DNA from: Nitrospira moscoviensis
GTDB lineage: Bacteria > Nitrospirota > Nitrospiria > Nitrospirales > Nitrospiraceae
Reading direction: 5' to 3'
Length of the DNA: 64,000 nucleotides
Assembly: GCF_001273775.1 (NCBI RefSeq)
Contig: NZ_CP011801.1
Coordinates: forward strand, 2,520,001-2,584,000
The notes under the pieces are model-generated. The model was not told where the DNA came from and ran no database searches. It saw only the letters and a program-made list of their open reading frames with translations. The translations under genes and the position numbers were made by a program. The first letter of the stretch is position 1; every line of letters starts with the position of its first letter. Of the stretch, positions 1 to 8,316 are shown piece after piece.

Positions 1-986
1 TCGCCGAACCAATGGTAGCCCGCGATGATCGTCCGCGCCTCGTCGCCTGACGCCTGGGCCAGGGCCTGTTCCTCCGGACGGGCTCCCGGCAGCACGATGA
101 ACTGGTCCGCCGCCAGGTGCAGCTGCCTGGTCACCTCGTCCCGCGCCAAATCGGGCGCCAGCGCCGTCAGCCGGGCGAGGCGCCGCCGTTCGGCCTCGAG
201 CATGCCGGCGCACTCGAGCTCCAACAGGTCCCACGGTTCCACGCTGGCGATGAGGCTGACGCCGCCCCCGGCCGACAGGTCCACGGTGAAATAGCCCGGA
301 CTGAACAGGTCTTCGACATGCTCGGAGCCGCGATCGCGATCCACACGATAGGAGACGCCCGCGCTCACCAGATCGCCGGCCACGAAGACGCCGCAGCGGG
401 GTTGCAGCGACAGTTTCAGCGGCGGAAGGCCGTCCGGAAGCCCGACTTCATAGCGCCCGGCGCGAATGGTGACGGTGAAGGGGGCGGCAGGCCCCTCGGA
501 AAGATGCGCGTCGTGCAGGCGGCAGCCGACGAACGGCCGCAGGTGCAGGCGAATCGGCGGTCCTTCGGTCAACGCGTAGTGGACATACACGGTGTTCTGT
601 CCGTGCGGCGCGGCGATCCGCTTTTCCAGGGTGGAACCACCCAACTCGAAAGTCCAGACCGGCTGCTGGCGGTCACGCTGCACGTCTTTCAGATACCGGA
701 ACCCGTCGGCGTCGATCCGCCCGTCGGCATATTCCGCGCCGGACAACAGCACCATGTCGGCTCCCTGCTCGACCGTTTCATCTAAACGCGGCACGATTAC
801 CAGCCGCCCGCGCCCCGGGATATCCGGAACAAAGAGGCCGTGGTAGCGGCGCGTCGCGATGCCGAGCAGCGAGCCGGATCCATAGCCGCCGAGGCCGTTG
901 GTGACGAGCCATTCCTTGGCCAACAACGAAGCCGGGTCGCCGACGGCCGCACCGGAGGGCTTCAGCTCGGGAAAAGTCGTCGTCAT
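1..986 (-). CDS. Glycogen debranching enzyme (amylo-alpha-1,6-glucosidase type), N-terminal part
   Basis: Reading the minus strand from the ATG at 986 gives an open frame of 328 codons that runs off the window edge. The N terminus has the debranching-enzyme signature EWLVTNGLGGYGSG followed by TRRYHGL. The last visible residues are AGYHWFG, the start of the GYHWFGDWGRD stretch that opens the catalytic (alpha/alpha)6 domain in this family. The enzyme hydrolyses alpha-1,6 branch points of glycogen in the cytoplasm. It lies downstream of treZ in the same direction, so the pair probably turns glycogen into trehalose and glucose. No Shine-Dalgarno is visible: the start codon directly abuts a 9-bp repeat hairpin. 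Confidence 0.88.
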   Translation of the reverse strand, partial: MTTTFPELKPSGAAVGDPASLLAKEWLVTNGLGGYGSGSLLGIATRRYHGLFVPDIPGRGRLVIVPRLDETVEQGADMVLLSGAEYADGRIDADGFRYLKDVQRDRQQPVWTFELGGSTLEKRIAAPHGQNTVYVHYALTEGPPIRLHLRPFVGCRLHDAHLSEGPAAPFTVTIRAGRYEVGLPDGLPPLKLSLQPRCGVFVAGDLVSAGVSYRVDRDRGSEHVEDLFSPGYFTVDLSAGGGVSLIASVEPWDLLELECAGMLEAERRRLARLTALAPDLARDEVTRQLHLAADQFIVLPGARPEEQALAQASGDEARTIIAGYHWFG

Positions 987-1097
987 GGTCTGTCTGGTCT
1001 GTCTGGTCTGTTTGGTCTGTTTGGTCTATCTGGTCTGTTTGGTCTGTCCGGATCTTCGGCACTGGATAGACCAGATAGACCGCGCACCAGATAGACC
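987..1097. repeat. 9-bp word-repeat hairpin, element 1
   Basis: The left arm is about seven tandem copies of GGTCTRTYT. A short non-repeat loop follows, then a right arm of AGATAGACC copies, the exact complement. The far end carries the box GCACCAGATAGACC. It lies between treZ and the debranching gene and touches the ATG of the latter. Confidence 0.9.
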
Positions 1098-1107
1098 GTC
1101 TTCTAGA

Positions 1108-3018
1108 CTACCGTTTCACCGCCGCGAACAGCGTCGCGCTCCCGCCCTTCAGCCGCCATCCTGTGTCGCTCAAGGGATTGACGACGCCCGATCCGCCGTA
1201 GCGCGGGTCGTCGCTCGACCAGAGAAGCCGCCATTTCCCGCCGGACACCGGCGCGAGCAACGGCTCGGGCGCCGGTACGAAGGCGAGGTCCGGACCGAGA
1301 TCCACGAGCAACAGGCGATCGTCGTCCGTCTCGGTGCAGTAGCGCAGCGCCAGGGCCTGCGGCCCGAGCACCGCGCCGTCGAGCGACGAACGATCCTGCC
1401 TGGCCAGCACCATGTCCTCCCGCCGGAGGCGCAGTAAATCCTTGTGCAGGCGGTACACGCCGGCATGCCGCACTCGTTCGGAGAGATCGAGCTTGGAGCG
1501 CTCGAACGTCGCGGGATCGCAGGGATCGGGAATCGCCGCCTGCGCCTCCGGCGTGGCGTAGGAGGGAAACTCCGACAGGAACCGTTTGCGCCCCTGGTAG
1601 ACGGCCTCCGCCAACCGGGGATCGGCATGGTCGCAGAAGTACAGGAACGGACTCGAGGCGGCGAACTCCTGCCCCATGAAGAGCAGCGGCGTTTCGGGAG
1701 CCAGGAGGAACAGCGCCGTCAAGGCCCGGTACCGGTCCGGTCCGGCCAAGGCCGTCAGGCGGTCGCCGCGTACGTGATTGGCGATCTGATCGTGATTTTG
1801 CAGGAAGAACACGAACGCGCTCGCCCGCTCGTCCTTGACGGCGGTGCCGCGCGGCTTGTCCTGCCATTCGTAGCGCTGGCCCTGATACACGAATCCCCGT
1901 TTGACGATCGACACCAGCTCCTGCGCCGTGCCGCGATAGTCCGAATAGTAGGCGTCGCGGCGCCCCGTCAGGGCGACCCGGCCGATGTGGTGAAAGTCGT
2001 CGCTCCAGACGCCGTCGAGCCCCCACCCGCCGCGGTCGATCGGCCGCACCGTCTGGATGAGCTGGGATTCGCATTCGGCGGTCAGCAGTACGGTGCGGTC
2101 TCCGGCCGCGGCCCGCGCCTGCTGGGACAGCTCCGCCAGGATATGGACCGGGCTGTCGTCGTAGATCGCATGCACCGCGTCCAGCCGCAGCCCGTCCAGC
2201 CGATATTCGGCGAGCCAATAGCAGGCGTTTTGCACCACGAAGTCCCGCACGCCTTCGGCGCCGGGTCCGTCGAAGTTCACCGCCTGCCCCCATTCCGTGG
2301 GGTGGCGCGCGCTCGCGTACTGCTCGCTGTACAGCGGCAGATAATTGCCGTCCGGGCCGAAATGGTTGTAGACCACGTCGAGGATCACCCCCAGCCCCCG
2401 CGCGTGCGCCGCGTCGACGAACCGCTTCAACGCCTCGTGGTCTCCGTAGACATGCGACGGCGCGAAGAGATCCACGCCGTCATAGCCCCAATTCCACCGG
2501 CCGGGAAACTCGGCCAGCGGCATCAGCTCGATCACCGTCACGCCGGCGTCCCGGAGCTCGTCCAGCTCCGCCTGCGCCGCGTCGAGCGTGCCGGCCGGTG
2601 TAAAGGTCCCGACATGCAGTTCATAGATGACCTGTCCCGGCATCCGGAGGCCCGGCCACTCGTCGAGGCGCCAGCGATAGGCGCCCGGGTTCACGATGAG
2701 CGAGGGACCGTGCGGGCCCTGCGGCTGAAAGCGCGAGCAGGGATCGGGGTAGGCCTCGCCGTTGTCCAGTCGATACCGGTATGACATGCCGGCCGCCGCA
2801 ATCGGCACATGGCCGGAGAAATACCCCCGATCGTCTTTGGTCAACGGAAAGCTTCGGCCGTCTTCTTCCAACACCACGTCCACGCGCACCCGCTTGGGCG
2901 CCCAGACCCGGAAGCGCACGCCCCCCGGCTCCACCTGCGCCCCCAGCGTCATGCGCCACTGCGGCTGAGCTATGGTCGGTGCCGTGATGTCGACGGATTG
3001 CGAGGTCGAGATAGGCAT
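1108..3018 (-). CDS. treZ: Malto-oligosyltrehalose trehalohydrolase (GH13)
   Basis: This 636-residue enzyme cleaves the terminal maltooligosyl-trehalose bond to release free trehalose, the last step of the TreY/TreZ route from glycogen. An N-terminal beta-sandwich (about 20-120) with GVRFRVWAPKR precedes the GH13 barrel. Visible motifs are DVVYNHFGPDGNY (about 214-226), DGLRLDAVHAI with the nucleophile Asp280, TAECE with the acid/base Glu315, and LQNHDQIANH with Asp410. Length is normal for TreZ. The start is supported by TGAGGA upstream of the ATG. A repeat hairpin separates it from the debranching gene downstream. TreY (maltooligosyl trehalose synthase) is not in the window. Confidence 0.95.
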   Translation of the reverse strand: MPISTSQSVDITAPTIAQPQWRMTLGAQVEPGGVRFRVWAPKRVRVDVVLEEDGRSFPLTKDDRGYFSGHVPIAAAGMSYRYRLDNGEAYPDPCSRFQPQGPHGPSLIVNPGAYRWRLDEWPGLRMPGQVIYELHVGTFTPAGTLDAAQAELDELRDAGVTVIELMPLAEFPGRWNWGYDGVDLFAPSHVYGDHEALKRFVDAAHARGLGVILDVVYNHFGPDGNYLPLYSEQYASARHPTEWGQAVNFDGPGAEGVRDFVVQNACYWLAEYRLDGLRLDAVHAIYDDSPVHILAELSQQARAAAGDRTVLLTAECESQLIQTVRPIDRGGWGLDGVWSDDFHHIGRVALTGRRDAYYSDYRGTAQELVSIVKRGFVYQGQRYEWQDKPRGTAVKDERASAFVFFLQNHDQIANHVRGDRLTALAGPDRYRALTALFLLAPETPLLFMGQEFAASSPFLYFCDHADPRLAEAVYQGRKRFLSEFPSYATPEAQAAIPDPCDPATFERSKLDLSERVRHAGVYRLHKDLLRLRREDMVLARQDRSSLDGAVLGPQALALRYCTETDDDRLLLVDLGPDLAFVPAPEPLLAPVSGGKWRLLWSSDDPRYGGSGVVNPLSDTGWRLKGGSATLFAAVKR

Positions 3019-3210
3019 TCCTCACATCTAACATTCCGGGCTGGTCGTCAAAGCCTCGGGACTTCCCTGGTTCAAACGGAGGGTTCGAACCTCGAACTTC
3101 ACCAGGGTCCTTCCCAGGGGTAACGGAGACGAAGAACCGGTATGTCTGATGGATAGAGGAAATAAGGTAGGGATCGAGCACGAACAAGAACCCATCAGAG
3201 GAGGAAGACT

Positions 3211-3672
3211 ATGACCAACGGACGCTGGATCCTGATCGCGGGAATCGTTGGGGCGCTGACCGGGTGCGATGCCACAGTCGAGCTGACCAAAGCGCCGTTC
3301 GACGCCACGACTGCGCTGTCCGGCGGTGTCACCGACGCCACCCACGAACTTGTGCAGCCGACGACGGAGTTCACGTCGAGCACGACGCCGGGCGCCGACG
3401 GCCCCAACTCGCCGGCCCGGGCGCGCAAGAAACTGGAGCTCTTCGCGAAATATTCCGTGGAGAATTTACGCACCGACGTCGCGCGCGGCGACGGCGAATA
3501 TCTCGCGTCCCTGGCCGCGTTGGCCGGCGTACCGCAGGACCGGCATGAGGACTTCCGACTGCAGATGCGCCACGCCTATTCGACGCTGTTCGATGACACG
3601 CTCAGCGGACCGGAATCGTCCGCCCGCCTCATCAACGCCGCTTGGGCGATGGGCCTGGGACAGGGCCGCTAG
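3211..3672 (+). CDS. Small lipoprotein, possibly DUF3015-like
   Basis: A 153-residue protein with a lipoprotein signal (GIVGALTGC, lipobox Cys about 20). A low-complexity Thr/Ser/Pro linker and a helical C-terminal half with FAKYSVENLRTDVARGDGEY follow. The C-terminal pattern (residues 80-150) resembles DUF3015-type periplasmic proteins, from memory and with modest confidence. A strong Shine-Dalgarno (GAGGAGGA) precedes the ATG. It diverges from treZ across a 192-bp spacer and is followed 48 bp later by another lipoprotein gene, so the two may be cotranscribed. Function unknown. Confidence 0.75.
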   Translation: MTNGRWILIAGIVGALTGCDATVELTKAPFDATTALSGGVTDATHELVQPTTEFTSSTTPGADGPNSPARARKKLELFAKYSVENLRTDVARGDGEYLASLAALAGVPQDRHEDFRLQMRHAYSTLFDDTLSGPESSARLINAAWAMGLGQGR

Positions 3673-3720
3673 CCGACGCAAGAGTCGCCGCCGGGAGCAT
3701 AGCGGCAAGAAAGCCGATCC

Positions 3721-4710
3721 ATGGCCGCCGATCGCCGCCGCCTGGCGGCCGCCCTGTGCGTCGCCGTCGCGCTGAACGCCGGCTGCGCGCTCCTCAGGAC
3801 CACGGTTCAGGATCAACCGGTCAACTTGTCCGAAGCCTGCGCGGCGGAGACCTCCCCGCGGCGCGATCTCCCTTCGCCGCCGCTACGTGAGCCGGGCGAA
3901 CCGCCCCGGGAACCCGAACCCTCCGGTTATTCGCCGCAGGCGCTGCGCACCGCCGGCATCCTGGGCCTCACGCCGCTGCTCCGGCGGATGGCGGAGTTGG
4001 AAGCGGCCGAGCCGGACTCGGGCAACCGCGCCCTAAGACTGTTGGCGATCCGGCAGCGCCTCCTGAGCCGTCTCTTCCTCATCACCGAGGAAATCATCAG
4101 GGTGGAAGCCGAAGTCAGCTGCGAGCAGGGCCGCGTGCAGGAACTGACGGACCAGCTTCAGACGCTCAAATCCAATCGTTCCACGATTCAAACGCTCGCC
4201 ACCATCATAGTGAGCGGCGTCGCGTCGATTACCGGCGGCGCCATCCTGCTCGGCGGCAGCACCGTCTCGGAAGACGTCATCGCCATCGTCGCCGGCTCCT
4301 TCGCCGCCGCTCTCGGCACGCTGACGATTCTCCAAACCGGCGAGCAGAAGTTGGACCATGAGCGGAATCTGCTGAAAGAGATCCGGGAGGGGCGCGGAGC
4401 AGGGCGCCAGCTCGTGCCCGAATCGGTGTGGCGCCTGTTGACGACCGCGCCGAAAGACGAGCGGAGCCTGCGGGATCAACTGCTCGATCACTGGAGCCTG
4501 ACCCTAAGGGAACTCGGCAAGGGCCGGCCGGACGAACCCGAAGGCCTCGTCTATTTCGGAAGCGGAGGAACGTACGCCCTGGACCAGTTGCGCACGAGGA
4601 GCGCGCTTCTCCGAGCGCTGACCGGCACGCTGCGGCGCGCCCATGTCTACGTGGAATTCCTGTCGCGCGAGGTCTTCGATCGCGACATGGCGCCGGCGCG
4701 CGGCGAGTAA
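3721..4710 (+). CDS. Predicted lipoprotein with coiled coil and membrane hairpin
   Basis: A 329-residue protein with a signal sequence ending in a lipobox-like LNAGC (Cys about 22). A Pro-rich stretch follows (about 45-75), then a helical coiled-coil region (about 105-160, including EEIIRVEAEVSCEQGRV). Two Gly/Ala-rich hydrophobic segments (about 160-205) could form a membrane hairpin. The C-terminal part is charged and helical. I do not recognise the family. The start lacks a strong Shine-Dalgarno but places the signal peptide correctly. It probably shares a transcript with the lipoprotein gene just upstream. Confidence 0.7.
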   Translation: MAADRRRLAAALCVAVALNAGCALLRTTVQDQPVNLSEACAAETSPRRDLPSPPLREPGEPPREPEPSGYSPQALRTAGILGLTPLLRRMAELEAAEPDSGNRALRLLAIRQRLLSRLFLITEEIIRVEAEVSCEQGRVQELTDQLQTLKSNRSTIQTLATIIVSGVASITGGAILLGGSTVSEDVIAIVAGSFAAALGTLTILQTGEQKLDHERNLLKEIREGRGAGRQLVPESVWRLLTTAPKDERSLRDQLLDHWSLTLRELGKGRPDEPEGLVYFGSGGTYALDQLRTRSALLRALTGTLRRAHVYVEFLSREVFDRDMAPARGE

Positions 4711-4732
4711 GCCGGCGTCTATTGGGTGCGGA

Positions 4733-4800
4733 GGTCTATCTTGTCTATCTGGTTCGACAAGACAGACCAGACAGACGAGATAGACCGTATAGACAAGACT
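4733..4800. repeat. 9-bp word-repeat hairpin, element 2 (short)
   Basis: A short member: left arm GGTCTATCT TGTCTATCT, right arm with AGACAGACC, AGACAGACG and AGATAGACC copies. It lies between convergent genes, where a bidirectional terminator would be useful. Confidence 0.75.
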
Positions 4801-4803
4801 GCC

Positions 4804-5343
4804 TCACGCCTCCATCGCGACCGGGCAGGAGTGAGACGCGGTCGTGAGGAGCCGGTCATGCGCGGCGCACACGTCCAGGAAGGCGTCCGTCCCGGCGCCC
4901 GGCGCGAAGACGCCGAGCGGATACGCGCACAGCAGCGAGAACGGGCGCGTCGCGCCCAAGCGGTTCCAGAGCTCTTCCAGGTGCAGGGCCGCGCCGATGC
5001 GGCCTTGTTCCGCCAGCACGGCGACCATTTCTCCGAAGATGCGGACCGGCCCCTCCTGCGACGCAGTGTCGACGAGCTCGCCGAACACGGTCAGAAATCG
5101 TGGCTCGCTCGGCCGGCTCTCGACCACAATCCGCGCCAGCATTTCATGGGCGTCGAGCAGGAGCAGCGTGCCTGCCGACGGCCGCACGCCGAAGGCCATC
5201 GCCTTGTCGAGTTCTTCCAGATGGCGGGCCGTGGCGATGACGACGACGCCGCCCCGGGCCTGGAGTCCGGTGAGAATGAACGCCGACACCGCTTCGATCA
5301 GGAAGGCGTCATCCTCGTAAAACTTGACGGCGTGGGACGGCAT
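4804..5343 (-). CDS. MEDS-domain sensory protein (a)
   Basis: About 179 residues from MPSHAVKFYEDD. I chose this start because AGGGGGATC lies just before it; an in-frame start 24 bp upstream is possible. The opening HAVKFYEDDAFLIEAVSAFI and the block GGVVVIATARHLEELDKAM are typical of the MEDS domain (methanogen/methylotroph DcmR sensory domain), a single-domain sensor fold with a RecA-like core often found near histidine kinases. No DNA-binding domain is present. The gene diverges from a second MEDS gene, and a CTAGG-N6-CCTAG palindrome lies between them. Confidence 0.8.
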   Translation of the reverse strand: MPSHAVKFYEDDAFLIEAVSAFILTGLQARGGVVVIATARHLEELDKAMAFGVRPSAGTLLLLDAHEMLARIVVESRPSEPRFLTVFGELVDTASQEGPVRIFGEMVAVLAEQGRIGAALHLEELWNRLGATRPFSLLCAYPLGVFAPGAGTDAFLDVCAAHDRLLTTASHSCPVAMEA

Positions 5344-5412
5344 GATCCCCCTACCGGGCAATTTCATCGGCGGCGAGTGGTCGAGTGTACGCGTTACGAC
5401 CGTCCAAATCAG

Positions 5413-5428
5413 CTGGGGTGCTCCCTAG
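5413..5428. promoter_or_regulatory. CTAGG-N6-CCTAG palindrome, site a
   Basis: CTGGG GTGCTC CCTAG, one mismatch to the consensus of the other sites. It lies 35 bp before the plus-strand MEDS start and about 70 bp before the minus-strand MEDS start, so it could control both. Confidence 0.5.
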
Positions 5429-5463
5429 TTGATGGCCCCGACGGCCCATGATACAGCCCCGGT

Positions 5464-6084
5464 ATGCATCCATCCGCCCAGCCCTCGTGTCGCGACAGAG
5501 AGAGCACCCGCCGGCTCGGCGTACCGGGACTGCCGCAGGTGTCGTGGGGCGAACATCTCTGCGTGTTCTACCGCTCGAAGGTCGAATTGCTGGACCTTGT
5601 CGTGCCGTTCATCCGAGCGGGGCTCGAGGATCACGAGTTCTGCATGTGGGTCACGGGCGGCCCGATTCAAGAGGGGGATGCCTTCCGCGCGCTGGAGCGC
5701 GTCATGCCCGACGCGCATCGCTATCTGGCGGCGCGGCAGTTGGAAATCGTCCCCCATACGCAGTGGTACTTGACCAACGGACGCTTCGATACCGACAAGA
5801 TTCTCCAGAACTGGGCATCGCGCGCCGACTACACCGCGCGCCGGGGATTCGCAGGGCTCCGGGTGACCGGCAATCCGTTCTGGCTGGCGCACAAGACCGA
5901 GTGGGCGGCCTTCGACCGGTACGAAGGGCAGGTTCAACAGGCCATCGCGCACCGGCCGATGATCGCCCTCTGCACCTACCCGACGGCGAACTGCGACCCC
6001 GCGCAGATGTTGACGACGCTCCGGCATCACGGCGCCACACTCATGCCGCGCGGCCGCGCGTGGAAACGGATCGACCTCGCCTGA
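5464..6084 (+). CDS. MEDS-domain sensory protein (b)
   Basis: A 206-residue protein with the MEDS pattern: WGEHLCVFYRSKVELLDLVVPFIRAGLEDHEFCMWV (here split: GEHLCVFY at about 30, then FIRAGLEDHEFCMWVT at about 48). Later come GFAGLRVTGNPFWL (about 125-140) and ALCTYPTANCDPAQM near the C terminus. This is the standard single-domain MEDS length of about 160-200 residues. It is probably cytoplasmic and senses a small ligand or redox state for a kinase partner. It has no Shine-Dalgarno of note. It diverges from the other MEDS gene. Confidence 0.82.
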   Translation: MHPSAQPSCRDRESTRRLGVPGLPQVSWGEHLCVFYRSKVELLDLVVPFIRAGLEDHEFCMWVTGGPIQEGDAFRALERVMPDAHRYLAARQLEIVPHTQWYLTNGRFDTDKILQNWASRADYTARRGFAGLRVTGNPFWLAHKTEWAAFDRYEGQVQQAIAHRPMIALCTYPTANCDPAQMLTTLRHHGATLMPRGRAWKRIDLA

Positions 6085-6128
6085 GTAGCTCTCCTCACGA
6101 CGTGCGCTTCAGAGAACGTTGATCGGCT

Positions 6129-6406
6129 TCAGCCGAGCCTCTGCATGACGTCTTCATAGACGGTTTTTCGGTGCCGGACAGCTAAAATGATAAGCTCTTC
6201 CTTCTCCATTTTATACACCACACGATAATCCCCGACTCGGAGCTTCCAATACCCTTTCAACGTTTTTCGAAGTGGATTCCGTACTGGTGAGGTTGAAGCG
6301 TGAGACGTGATTGGGTGGCGTCAGCGATCCGGCGACGCAGGTTTTGGGGAATTTTTGGAACATCTTCTTCGCCTACCAGAGGATGATAGCGAAGAGTGAA
6401 CGGCAC
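6129..6406 (-). pseudogene. RelE/ParE-family toxin, frameshifted
   Basis: The reading frame opens with GTG directly after the antitoxin stop (TGAGTG) and reads VPFTLRYHPLVGEEDVPKIP, a typical RelE/ParE start, but ends early at 6257-6259. The next frame continues the family pattern with LKGYWKLRVGDYRVVYKMEK, then ILAVRHRKTVYEDV and a stop at 6129. One missing base near 6270 would join the two halves as QYGI-PLRKTLKGYWKLR. The toxin is therefore either inactivated or affected by a sequencing error. The intact protein would cleave ribosomal mRNA (RelE) or poison gyrase (ParE). Confidence 0.75.
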
Positions 6407-6655
6407 TCAGTGCCTCGACCGTTTGGGTAGTCCCCAAGTCTGCGTATGCGTCCGGGAGTTTTTCTTATCAAAGGTCGCCGATCGGCGATCGGCCAGTTGG
6501 CTGAGCAAGCGATCTTCTTCCGCTTCGAGCGCATCTTTCACGAGATCGCGGACTTTCAATGAAAGGGGAATTCCTTCACGCCTGGCCCAGCGCCTCAGAC
6601 CTTCATAGATCGGCTCATCGAGAACCACGTGGACCCGAGGACTTGCTGCTGCCAT
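6407..6655 (-). CDS. Antitoxin of a RelE/ParE-type pair
   Basis: About 82 residues from MAAASPRVHVVLDEPIYEG; CAGAGGAGAC gives a good Shine-Dalgarno before the ATG at 6655. The short N-terminal strand followed by helices (GLRRWARREGIPLSLKVRDLVKDALE) looks like a ribbon-helix-helix DNA-binding antitoxin. Its stop codon is directly followed by the GTG of the broken toxin, the usual translational coupling. If the toxin is dead, this antitoxin may persist as a relic or autoregulator. Confidence 0.7.
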   Translation of the reverse strand: MAAASPRVHVVLDEPIYEGLRRWARREGIPLSLKVRDLVKDALEAEEDRLLSQLADRRSATFDKKNSRTHTQTWGLPKRSRH

Positions 6656-6719
6656 AGAGTCTCCTCTGAGCGGTTGTGGGCGCAGTGTATCACCGGAAGT
6701 GGATCGCCTCAAGTCGCCC

Positions 6720-7817
6720 TCACCCTTCCAGCGGCAGCGTCAGCGTGACGGTCGTGCCTTGGCCGACGGCGCTGCGCACCGTGAACCACCCGCCCATGTC
6801 GTCCATGCGTTGGCGCACGCTGAACAGGCCGAAATGTTCGCCGCCGGACGCGGCTTCCAGAGCGGCCGGGTCGAATCCGCGGCCGGCGTCCTGCACGTCC
6901 ACGTGGAGCCGTCCGGCCTCGTCGAGGCGCAGGGTCACCGTCGCGCGGTCTGTGCCGGCGTGTTTGGCGACGTTGATCAGCAGTTCGCGAACGGACTGGA
7001 AGAGCAGCACCGCCCGATCGTCGGGCAGCGGCACCTTCTCGACCGCCGACCGCACTTCGACCGCCAGCCCGTGCAGCGGCATCTGCTCGGCCAGCCATTT
7101 GAGGGCCGCCGGCAGCCCCAATTCCTCCAGCACCGGCGGACTCAACTTGGCCATCAGCGAGCGGGTATAGGTGATGGCGTTCCTGAACAGGTCGTCGATC
7201 TCCCGCAGCGGCGCGGCGGCCTCGAGAGCGGTCGCGAGCCGCGGGCGCAATTGCGCCACCTTCATCCGCCCCAACGCCAGCATCTGGGCCAGGTAGTCGT
7301 GAAGCTCCGCCGCCAGCTTCTTGCGCTCGCGCTGCTCGGCCAAGGTGAGCTCCGATGCCAACGCGCGCAGCCGGGTGTGAAACGCCTCCAGCTCCCGCGA
7401 TCGCTGCTCGGTGGCCTGCCGGGCGGCGTCCCGCTCTCTCCGAAGGCGGCGCTGATCCAGCGCCCGCCGCACCGCTTCGCCGAGCCGGCCCAGCCGGTCT
7501 TTCATCAAAAAGTCGTCCGCCCCGTTGCGGATGAGCTGCACCGCTTCCTCCTCCCCGATCGCGTGCGACACGACGATGAACGGGACGTCCAGGCCGCTCT
7601 CGTGCAGGCATTCCAGCGCCGCAGCCGAACTGAACCGCGGCATGGCGGGATCCGAGATGATGAGATCGGGCGGATCGGCTTCGAGCCGGCCGCGGAATTC
7701 TTCGGCCGTCTCCACCCGCCGCCACTCGGTATCGTAGCCGCTTTTCTTCAGCTCCCGGACGACCAATTCGGCGTCCAGCGGTTCATCTTCGGCGATCAGC
7801 ACGCGCAGGCTACCCAT
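6720..7817 (-). CDS. Receiver domain fused to HisKA_3 histidine kinase
   Basis: 365 residues, soluble. A REC domain (about 4-122, phosphoacceptor Asp56 in DLIISD) is followed by a coiled coil. A HisKA_3 dimerisation domain (RKKLAAELHDYLAQM, His173) and a HATPase_c domain (about 262-363, with DAGRGFD) complete it. In this inverted order the receiver controls the attached NarL-type kinase. CGGAGGAG precedes the ATG. It is the last gene of a four-gene operon with a metanogen-output protein, a PAS kinase and an Rcp1-like regulator. Confidence 0.9.
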   Translation of the reverse strand: MGSLRVLIAEDEPLDAELVVRELKKSGYDTEWRRVETAEEFRGRLEADPPDLIISDPAMPRFSSAAALECLHESGLDVPFIVVSHAIGEEEAVQLIRNGADDFLMKDRLGRLGEAVRRALDQRRLRRERDAARQATEQRSRELEAFHTRLRALASELTLAEQRERKKLAAELHDYLAQMLALGRMKVAQLRPRLATALEAAAPLREIDDLFRNAITYTRSLMAKLSPPVLEELGLPAALKWLAEQMPLHGLAVEVRSAVEKVPLPDDRAVLLFQSVRELLINVAKHAGTDRATVTLRLDEAGRLHVDVQDAGRGFDPAALEAASGGEHFGLFSVRQRMDDMGGWFTVRSAVGQGTTVTLTLPLEG

Positions 7818-7842
7818 GGCTTCTCCTCCGTTCGCGGCGGAG

Positions 7843-8316
7843 TCATCCGCCTCCGCCCTGCCCGCCTTCGGCGCGCCATTCCGCCGGCACCTGATTCAGC
7901 AGCATCCAATAGAGCCCCAGTTGCCGGACCGCGTCGGTGAATTGCGGAAAATCGACGGGCTTGACCACGTAACTGTTCACGCCCAGATTGTAACTCTTGA
8001 TCAAATCCTGTTCCTCGCGCGACGACGTCAGCACCACGACGGGGATGTTCCTGGTGCGGGGATCCGATTTGCACTTCTGCAAAATCTCCAGTCCGTCCAC
8101 CTTCGGGAGCTTGAGATCGAGCAAGATGAGCCGCGTGTTCGCGCACTCACCGCTCCCCGCGTAGCGCCCGGTCGAGAAGAGGCATTCCAGCGCCTCTTCG
8201 CCGTCCCGCACCACCTGAATCCTGTTCGCCAGGTGGTACTTCCGGAACGCCCGCAGCGTCAACTCCACGTCCTCGGGATTGTCTTCGATCAACAAGATCT
8301 CCATGCCGTTCGTCAT
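7843..8316 (-). CDS. Single-domain response regulator, Rcp1 type
   Basis: 157 residues, all receiver. The acidic pocket is IEDNPEDVE, the phosphoacceptor Asp67 lies in [13 protein letters not shown], and Lys lies in VVKPVDF. The long loop with [14 protein letters not shown] and the C-terminal helix [13 protein letters not shown] are typical of the Rcp1/phytochrome-partner subgroup. Its ATG overlaps the stop of the upstream PAS kinase (ATGA), so the two are translationally coupled and almost certainly partners. No output domain. Confidence 0.92.
   Translation of the reverse strand: MTNGMEILLIEDNPEDVELTLRAFRKYHLANRIQVVRDGEEALECLFSTGRYAGSGECANTRLILLDLKLPKVDGLEILQKCKSDPRTRNIPVVVLTSSREEQDLIKSYNLGVNSYVVKPVDFPQFTDAVRQLGLYWMLLNQVPAEWRAEGGQGGGG

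Noticed and set aside
778..1062. Tripeptide-repeat proteins encoded through the 9-bp repeats (such as repeats of QTD or GLS)
   Set aside because: They are only translations of the hairpin arms, without ribosome-binding sites, and overlap better supported genes.
987..1097. CRISPR array
   Set aside because: The units are only 9 bp, contiguous and degenerate, with no spacers of constant length and no cas genes in the window.
1444..2784. Long plus-strand frame antisense to treZ
   Set aside because: TreZ on the minus strand has the catalytic motifs; the antisense protein has none.
3060..3110. tRNA gene around GGGTTCGAACCTC
   Set aside because: The T-loop-like sequence is part of a short palindrome and no acceptor, D or anticodon stem fits around it.
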